Source: Acanthococcus lagerstroemiae (Eukaryota > Arthropoda > Insecta > Hemiptera > Eriococcidae). Taken from it: a stretch of DNA of 64,000 bases. This document shows, one piece after another, positions 55,506 through 64,000 of the stretch. Made by a program: the position numbers and the translations under genes. Each line of letters starts with the position of its first letter. The first letter of the stretch is position 1. Where the stretch lies: the NCBI GenBank assembly GCA_031841125.1, contig JAJSSI010000047.1, forward strand, positions 1 to 64,000. Direction: 5' to 3'. Under the pieces are notes generated by a model. It did not search any database and had not been told where the DNA came from. It worked only from the letters and a program-made list of their open reading frames with translations.

Positions 55506-57494
55506 CATTCCTCTAGGTCAATTAGGAAAAATTTTAACATTTGAGGAGATATACATGCAGTAAATTATGAAGATCGCATTTCGGCCATAGCCCCCTCCCT
55601 AATTGTCCGTATGGGTCCATTCCGGTACCAAAATTCGTGGAAAAATACGGCCTTTCGATCCCCGCAAATTCCATTCCTCTAGGTCAATTAGGAAAAATTT
55701 TAATTTTTCAGGAGTATACATGCAGTAAATTATGAAGATCGCATTTCGGCCATAGCCCCCTCCCTAATTGTCCGTATGGGTCCATTCCGGTACCAAAATT
55801 CGTGGAAAAATACGGCCTTTCGATCCCCGCAAATTCCATCCCTCTAGGTCAATTAGGAAAAATTTTAATTTTTGAGTAGTATACATGGAGTAAATTATGA
55901 AGATCGCATTTCGGCCATAGCCCCCTCCCTAATTGTCCGTATGGGTCCATTCCGGTACCAAAATTCGTGGAAAAATACGGCCTTTCGATCCCCGCAAATT
56001 CCATCCCTCTAGGTCAATTAGGAAAAATTTTTTACATTTGAGGAGATATACATGCAGTAAATTATGAAGATCGCATTTCGGCCATAGCCCCCTCCCTAAT
56101 TGTCCGTATGGGTCCATTCCGGTACCAAAATTCGTGGAAAAATACGGCCTTTCGATCCCCGCAAATTCCATTCCTCTAGGTCAATTAGGAAAAATTTTCA
56201 CATTTGAGGAGATATACATGCAGTAAATTATGAAGATCGCATTTCGGCCATAGCCCCCTCCCTAATTGTCCGTATGGGTCCATTCCGGTACCAAAATTCG
56301 TGGAAAAATACGGCCTTTCGATCCCCGCAAATTCCATTCCTCTAGGTCAATTAGGAAAAATTTTAATTTTTCAGTAGTATACATGCAGTAAATTATGAAG
56401 ATCGCATTTCGGCCATAGCCCCCTCCCTAATTGTCCGTATGGGTCCATTCCGGTACCAAAATTCGTGGAAAAATACGGCCTTTCGATCCCCGCAAATTCC
56501 ATTCCTCTAGGTCAATTAGGAAAAATTTTCACATTTGAGGAGATATACATGCAGTAAATTATGAAGATCGCATTTCGGCCATAGCCCCCTCCCTAATTGT
56601 CCGTATGGGTCCATTCCGGTACCAAAATTCGTGGAAAAATACGGCCTTTCGATCCCCGCAAATTCCATTCCTCTAGGTCAATTAGGAAAAATTTTAATTT
56701 TTGAGGAGTATACATGCAGTAAATTATGAAGATCGCATTTCGGCCATAGCCCCCTCCCTAATTGTCCGTATGGGTCCATTCCGGTACCAAAATTCGTGGA
56801 AAAATACGGCCTTTCGATCCCCGCAAATTCCATTCCTCTAGGTCAATTAGGAAAAATTTTAATTTTTCAGTAGTCATACATGGAGTAAATTATGAAGATC
56901 GCATTTCGGCCATAGCCCCCTCCCTAATTGTCCGTATGGGTCCATTCCGGTACCAAAATTCGTGGAAAAATACGGCCTTTCGATCCCCGCAAATTCCATT
57001 CCTCTAGGTCAATTAGGAAAAATTTTAATTTTTCAGTAGTCATACATGGAGTAAATTATGAAGATCGCATTTCGGCCATAGCCCCCTCCCTAATTGTCCG
57101 TATGGGTCCATTCCGGTACCAAAATTCGTGGAAAAATACGGCCTTTCGATCCCCGCAAATTCCATTCCTCTAGGTCAATTAGGAAAAATTTTAATTTTTC
57201 AGTAGATATACATGGAGTAAATTATGAAGATCGCATTTCGGCCATAGCCCCCTCCCTAATTGTCCGTATGGGTCCATTCCGGTACCAAAATTCGTGGAAA
57301 AATACGGCCTTTCGATCCCCGCAAATTCCATTCCTCTAGGTCAATTAGGAAAAATTTTAATTTTTCAGTAGTCATACCTGGAGTAAATTATGAAGATCGC
57401 ATTTCGGCCATAGCCCCCTCCCTAATTGTCCGTATGGGTCCATTCCGGTACCAAAATTCGTGGAAAAATACGGCCTTTCGATCCCCGCAAATTC

Positions 57495-60400
57495 CATCCC
57501 TCTAGGTCAATTAGGAAAAATTTTCACATTTGAGGAGATATACATGCAGTAAATTATGAAGATCGCATTTCGGCCATAGCCCCCTCCCTAATTGTCCGTA
57601 TGGGTCCATTCCGGTACCAAAATTCGTGGAAAAATACGGCCTTTCGATCCCCGCAAATTCCATTCCTCTAGGCCAATTAGGAAAAATTTTAACATTTGAG
57701 GAGATATACATGCAGTAAATTATGAAGATCGCATTTCGGCCATAGCCCCCTCCCTAATTGTCCGTATGGGTCCATTCCGGTACCAAAATTCGTGGAAAAA
57801 TACGGCCTTTCGATCCCCGCAAATTCCATTCCTCTAGGTCAATTAGGAAAAATTTTACATTTGAGGAGATATACATGCAGTAAATTATGAAGATCGCATT
57901 TCGGCCATAGCCCCCTCCCTAATTGTCCGTATGGGTCCATTCCGGTACCAAAATTCGTGGAAAAATACGGCCTTTCGATCCCCGCAAATTCCATTCCTCT
58001 AGGTCAATTAGGAAAAATTTTAATTTTTCAGGAGTATACATGCAGTAAATTATGAAGATCGCATTTCGGCCATAGCCCCCTCCCTAATTGTCCGTATGGG
58101 TCCATTCCGGTACCAAAATTCGTGGAAAAATACGGCCTTTCGATCCCCGCAAATTCCATTCCTCTAGGTCAATTAGGAAAAATTTTACATTTGAGGAGAT
58201 ATACATGCAGTAAATTATGAAGATCGCATTTCGGCCATAGCCCCCTCCCTAATTGTCCGTATGGGTCCATTCCGGTACCAAAATTCGTGGAAAAATACGG
58301 CCTTTCGATCCCCGCAAATTCCATTCCTCTAGGTCAATTAGGAAAAATTTTAATTTTTGAGGAGATATACATGCAGTAAATTATGAAGATCGCATTTCGG
58401 CCATAGCCCCCTCCCTAATTGTCCGTATGGGTCCATTCCGGTACCAAAATTCGTGGAAAAATACGGCCTTTCGATCCCCGCAAATTCCATCCCTCTAGGT
58501 CAATTAGGAAAAATTTTTACATTTGAGGAGATATACATGCAGTAAATTATGAAGATCGCATTTCGGCCATAGCCCCCTCCCTAATTGTCCGTATGGGTCC
58601 ATTCCGGTACCAAAATTCGTGGAAAAATACGGCCTTTCGATCCCCGCAAATTCCATTCCTCTAGGTCAATTAGGAAAAATTTTAATTTTTCAGTAGTATA
58701 CATGCAGTAAATTATGAAGATCGCATTTCGGCCATAGCCCCCTCCCTAATTGTCCGTATGGGTCCATTCCGGTACCAAAATTCGTGGAAAAATACGGCCT
58801 TTCGATCCCCGCAAATTCCATTCCTCTAGGTCAATTAGGAAAAATTTTAATTTGAGGAGTATACATGCAGTAAATTATGAAGATCGCATTTCGGCCATAG
58901 CCCCCTCCCTAATTGTCCGTATGGGTCCATTCCGGTACCAAAATTCGTGGAAAAATACGGCCTTTCGATCCCCGCAAATTCCATTCCTCTAGGTCAATTA
59001 GGAAAAATTTTAATTTTTCAGGAGTATACATGCAGTAAATTATGAAGATCGCATTTCGGCCATAGCCCCCTCCCTAATTGTCCGTATGGGTCCATTCCGG
59101 TACCAAAATTCGTGGAAAAATACGGCCTTTCGATCCCCGCAAATTCCATTCCTCTAGGTCAATTAGGAAAAATTTTAATTTTTGAGGAGTATACATGCAG
59201 TAAATTATGAAGATCGCATTTCGGCCATAGCCCCCTCCCTAATTGTCCGTATGGGTCCATTCCGGTACCAAAATTCGTGGAAAAATACGGCCTTTCGATC
59301 CCCGCAAATTCCATCCCTCTAGGTCAATTAGGAAAAATTTTAATTTTTGAGGAGATATACATGCAGTAAATTATGAAGATCGCATTTCGGCCATAGCCCC
59401 CTCCCTAATTGTCCGTATGGGTCCATTCCGGTACCAAAATTCGTGGAAAAATACGGCCTTTCGATCCCCGCAAATTCCATTCCTCTAGGTCAATTAGGAA
59501 AAATTTTCACATTTGAGGAGATATACATGCAGTAAATTATGAAGATCGCATTTCGGCCATAGCCCCCTCCCTAATTGTCCGTATGGGTCCATTCCGGTAC
59601 CAAAATTCGTGGAAAAATACGGCCTTTCGATCCCCGCAAATTCCATTCCTCTAGGTCAATTAGGAAAAATTTTCACATTTGAGGAGATATACATGCAGTA
59701 AATTATGAAGATCGCATTTCGGCCATAGCCCCCTCCCTAATTGTCCGTATGGGTCCATTCCGGTACCAAAATTCGTGGAAAAATACGGCCTTTCGATCCC
59801 CGCAAATTCCATTCCTCTAGGTCAATTAGGAAAAATTTTAATTTTTCAGTAGTATACATGCAGTAAATTATGAAGATCGCATTTCGGCCATAGCCCCCTC
59901 CCTAATTGTCCGTATGGGTCCATTCCGGTACCAAAATTCGTGGAAAAATACGGCCTTTCGATCCCCGCAAATTCCATTCCTCTAGGTCAATTAGGAAAAA
60001 TTTTTACATTTGAGGAGATATACATGCAGTAAATTATGAAGATCGCATTTCGGCCATAGCCCCCTCCCTAATTGTCCGTATGGGTCCATTCCGGTACCAA
60101 AATTCGTGGAAAAATACGGCCTTTCGATCCCCGCAAATTCCATTCCTCTAGGTCAATTAGGAAAAATTTTACATTTGAGGAGATATACATGCAGTAAATT
60201 ATGAAGATCGCATTTCGGCCATAGCCCCCTCCCTAATTGTCCGTATGGGTCCATTCCGGTACCAAAATTCGTGGAAAAATACGGCCTTTCGATCCCCGCA
60301 AATTCCATCCCTCTAGGTCAATTAGGAAAAATTTTCACATTTGAGGAGATATACATGCAGTAAATTATGAAGATCGCATTTCGGCCATAGCCCCCTCCCT

Positions 60401-62446
60401 AATTGTCCGTATGGGTCCATTCCGGTACCAAAATTCGTGGAAAAATACGGCCTTTCGATCCCCGCAAATTCCATTCCTCTAGGTCAATTAGGAAAAATTT
60501 TAATTTTTGAGTAGTATACATGCAGTAAATTATGAAGATCGCATTTCGGCCATAGCCCCCTCCCTAATTGTCCGTATGGGTCCATTCCGGTACCAAAATT
60601 CGTGGAAAAATACGGCCTTTCGATCCCCGCAAATTCCATTCCTCTAGGTCAATTAGGAAAAATTTTTACATTTGAGGAGATATACATGCAGTAAATTATG
60701 AAGATCGCATTTCGGCCATAGCCCCCTCCCTAATTGTCCGTATGGGTCCATTCCGGTACCAAAATTCGTGGAAAAATACGGCCTTTCGATCCCCGCAAAT
60801 TCCATCCCTCTAGGTCAATTAGGAAAAATTTTTACATTTGAGGAGATATACATGCAGTAAATTATGAAGATCGCATTTCGGCCATAGCCCCCTCCCTAAT
60901 TGTCCGTATGGGTCCATTCCGGTACCAAAATTCGTGGAAAAATACGGCCTTTCGATCCCCGCAAATTCCATTCCTCTAGGTCAATTAGGAAAAATTTTTG
61001 AGGAGATATACATGCAGTAAATTATGAAGATCGCATTTCGGCCATAGCCCCCTCCCTAATTGTCCGTATGGGTCCATTCCGGTACCAAAATTCGTGGAAA
61101 AATACGGCCTTTCGATCCCCGCAAATTCCATTCCTCTAGGTCAATTAGGAAAAATTTGAGGAGATATACATGCAGTAAATTATGAAGATCGCATTTCGGC
61201 CATAGCCCCCTCCCTAATTGTCCGTATGGGTCCATTCCGGTACCAAAATTCGTGGAAAAATACGGCCTTTCGATCCCCGCAAATTCCATTCCTCTAGGTC
61301 AATTAGGAAAAATTTTCACATTTGAGGAGATATACATGCAGTAAATTATGAAGATCGCATTTCGGCCATAGCCCCCTCCCTAATTGTCCGTATGGGTCCA
61401 TTCCGGTACCAAAATTCGTGGAAAAATACGGCCTTTCGATCCCCGCAAATTCCATTCCTCTAGGTCAATTAGGAAAAATTTTAATTTTTGAGTAGTATAC
61501 ATGGAGTAAATTATGAAGATCGCATTTCGGCCATAGCCCCCTCCCTAATTGTCCGTATGGGTCCATTCCGGTACCAAAATTCGTGGAAAAATACGGCCTT
61601 TCGATCCCCGCAAATTCCATTCCTCTAGGTCAATTAGGAAAAATTTTAATTTTTGAGGAGTATACATGGAGTAAATTATGAAGATCGCATTTCGGCCATA
61701 GCCCCCTCCCTAATTGTCCGTATGGGTCCATTCCGGTACCAAAATTCGTGGAAAAATACGGCCTTTCGATCCCCGCAAATTCCATTCCTCTAGGTCAATT
61801 AGGAAAAATTTTAATTTTTCAGGAGTATACATGCAGTAAATTATGAAGATCGCATTTCGGCCATAGCCCCCTCCCTAATTGTCCGTATGGGTCCATTCCG
61901 GTACCAAAATTCGTGGAAAAATACGGCCTTTCGATCCCCGCAAATTCCATCCCTCTAGGTCAATTAGGAAAAATTTTCACATTTGAGGAGATATACATGC
62001 AGTAAATTATGAAGATCGCATTTCGGCCATAGCCCCCTCCCTAATTGTCCGTATGGGTCCATTCCGGTACCAAAATTCGTGGAAAAATACGGCCTTTCGA
62101 TCCCCGCAAATTCCATTCCTCTAGGTCAATTAGGAAAAATTTTCACATTTGAGGAGATATACATGCAGTAAATTATGAAGATCGCATTTCGGCCATAGCC
62201 CCCTCCCTAATTGTCCGTATGGGTCCATTCCGGTACCAAAATTCGTGGAAAAATACGGCCTTTCGATCCCCGCAAATTCCATCCCTCTAGGTCAATTAGG
62301 AAAAATTTTTTACATTTGAGGAGATATACATGCAGTAAATTATGAAGATCGCATTTCGGCCATAGCCCCCTCCCTAATTGTCCGTATGGGTCCATTCCGG
62401 TACCAAAATTCGTGGAAAAATACGGCCTTTCGATCCCCGCAAATTC
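57495..62446. repeat. Right subdomain lacking the canonical B box
   Basis: In these roughly 30 units no box contains cagtag followed by tcatac, although such boxes are frequent before this stretch. In their place are A forms, ttacattt forms, short-unit forms and chimeras such as gaggag-tatac, gagtag-tatac, caggag-tatac and gaggag-atatac after taattttt. Canonical B returns in the unit at 62447. Confidence 0.7.
60969..61286. repeat. 160-bp and 158-bp short units side by side
   Basis: The first unit (60969-61128) has a box two bases longer than the minimal one; the second (61129-61286) has the minimal 17-bp box. Their adjacency, like the pair at 39961, suggests that short boxes spread locally. 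Confidence 0.7.
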
Positions 62447-64000
62447 CATTCCTCTAGGTCAATTAGGAAAAATTTTAATTTTTCAGTAGTCATACATGGA
62501 GTAAATTATGAAGATCGCATTTCGGCCATAGCCCCCTCCCTAATTGTCCGTATGGGTCCATTCCGGTACCAAAATTCGTGGAAAAATACGGCCTTTCGAT
62601 CCCCGCAAATTCCATCCCTCTAGGTCAATTAGGAAAAATTTTCACATTTGAGGAGATATACATGCAGTAAATTATGAAGATCGCATTTCGGCCATAGCCC
62701 CCTCCCTAATTGTCCGTATGGGTCCATTCCGGTACCAAAATTCGTGGAAAAATACGGCCTTTCGATCCCCGCAAATTCCATTCCTCTAGGTCAATTAGGA
62801 AAAATTTTAATTTTTGAGGAGTCATACATGGAGTAAATTATGAAGATCGCATTTCGGCCATAGCCCCCTCCCTAATTGTCCGTATGGGTCCATTCCGGTA
62901 CCAAAATTCGTGGAAAAATACGGCCTTTCGATCCCCGCAAATTCCATTCCTCTAGGTCAATTAGGAAAAATTTTTACATTTGAGGAGATATACATGCAGT
63001 AAATTATGAAGATCGCATTTCGGCCATAGCCCCCTCCCTAATTGTCCGTATGGGTCCATTCCGGTACCAAAATTCGTGGAAAAATACGGCCTTTCGATCC
63101 CCGCAAATTCCATTCCTCTAGGTCAATTAGGAAAAATTTTCACATTTGAGGAGATATACATGCAGTAAATTATGAAGATCGCATTTCGGCCATAGCCCCC
63201 TCCCTAATTGTCCGTATGGGTCCATTCCGGTACCAAAATTCGTGGAAAAATACGGCCTTTCGATCCCCGCAAATTCCATTCCTCTAGGTCAATTAGGAAA
63301 AATTTTAATTTTTGAGGAGTATACATGCAGTAAATTATGAAGATCGCATTTCGGCCATAGCCCCCTCCCTAATTGTCCGTATGGGTCCATTCCGGTACCA
63401 AAATTCGTGGAAAAATACGGCCTTTCGATCCCCGCAAATTCCATTCCTCTAGGTCAATTAGGAAAAATTTTCACATTTGAGGAGATATACATGCAGTAAA
63501 TTATGAAGATCGCATTTCGGCCATAGCCCCCTCCCTAATTGTCCGTATGGGTCCATTCCGGTACCAAAATTCGTGGAAAAATACGGCCTTTCGATCCCCG
63601 CAAATTCCATTCCTCTAGGTCAATTAGGAAAAATTTTAATTTTTGAGGAGTCATACATGCAGTAAATTATGAAGATCGCATTTCGGCCATAGCCCCCTCC
63701 CTAATTGTCCGTATGGGTCCATTCCGGTACCAAAATTCGTGGAAAAATACGGCCTTTCGATCCCCGCAAATTCCATTCCTCTAGGTCAATTAGGAAAAAT
63801 TTTAATTTTTGAGGAGTCATACATGGAGTAAATTATGAAGATCGCATTTCGGCCATAGCCCCCTCCCTAATTGTCCGTATGGGTCCATTCCGGTACCAAA
63901 ATTCGTGGAAAAATACGGCCTTTCGATCCCCGCAAATTCCATTCCTCTAGGTCAATTAGGAAAAATTTTAATTTTTCAGTAGTCATACCTGGAGTAAATT

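Larger units (their letters stand above)
1..64000. repeat. Homogeneous ~166-bp tandem satellite array, whole window
   Basis: About 387 head-to-tail units fill the window, all in the same orientation, with no foreign sequence between them; the average spacing is about 165.4 bp. The landmarks ctctagg, gatcgcatttcgg, ggtacc and ggaaaaatacgg recur in every unit. Unit length is mostly 166 bp, with 158-167-bp variants caused by small length changes in one short box and at a cattcct/catccct/catcct site. The array is cut by both window ends, so its true length and flanks are unknown. Such arrays are typical of eukaryotic centromeric or pericentromeric heterochromatin; that assignment is inferred from unit size and architecture alone. 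I do not recognise the family. No protein-coding, tRNA or rRNA gene is supportable anywhere in it. Confidence 0.98.

Noticed and set aside
1..64000. Many 62-99-residue open frames on both strands, some with near-identical translations
   Set aside because: They begin at the same TTG (+) or ATG (-) of the unit and end at fixed stops such as the tag in ctctagg. They overlap each other every 166 bp and change length only when a box is a base longer or shorter. There is no codon bias, no domain, and no frame continuity beyond about 100 codons.
1..64000. CRISPR-like layout of constant repeat and variable spacer
   Set aside because: The constant part is 141 bp, far too long. The variable parts are related versions of one sequence reused many times, not unique spacers, and no cas gene is present.
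1..64000. Synthetic or assembly-generated repeat because the core is so uniform
   Set aside because: Uneven spacing of box forms, private core changes, one-base length variants and partial duplications at different offsets look like natural array evolution. Consensus polishing could still have hidden some core differences.

Overview
The whole 64-kb window is one uninterrupted tandem satellite array. About 387 copies of a roughly 166-bp unit run head to tail in a single orientation, and the array passes through both ends of the window. I found no gene, RNA gene, mobile element, CRISPR array or unique-sequence interruption. The short open frames on both strands are products of the repeat. Their starts and stops recur at fixed places in the unit, and because 166 is not a multiple of 3 the frame shifts in every copy. 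Nothing in the window can be supported as protein coding.

The organism is very likely a eukaryote. A megasatellite-scale array with a 160-180-bp unit, no genes and near-perfect homogeneity is typical of centromeric or pericentromeric heterochromatin, and many plants have units of this size. The reference unit has 71 G+C in 166 bp (about 43%). I do not recognise it as a named satellite family, so neither species nor centromere identity is claimed.

The striking feature is how variation is spread inside the unit. A 141-bp core is almost letter-perfect in all copies; reading by eye I found only about a dozen private changes outside a few shared sites. A 25-bp box beside it exists in many forms. 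The two main forms, A (modules tcacattt / gaggag / atatac / atgca) and B (taattttt / cagtag / tcatac / atgga), differ at 8 of 25 positions and are intermixed monomer by monomer. Many chimeric boxes combine A and B modules. A linked site lies 25 bp upstream of the box: cattcct, catccct or catcct.

Layout: 1-1.5 kb carries several box forms rare elsewhere. From 1.5 to about 44 kb, A and B boxes alternate in loose higher-order patterns. These include an A-B-A-A-B pentamer of 828-830 bp, an eight-monomer block present three times (19.4, 21.9 and 35.5 kb), and duplicated rare-variant strings 19.2 and 21.4 kb apart. From about 44 kb on, chimeric boxes become more common. From 57.5 to 62.4 kb the canonical B box is absent. 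Monomers of 158 bp with an 8-bp shorter box occur from 39.9 kb onward, including one adjacent identical-form pair.
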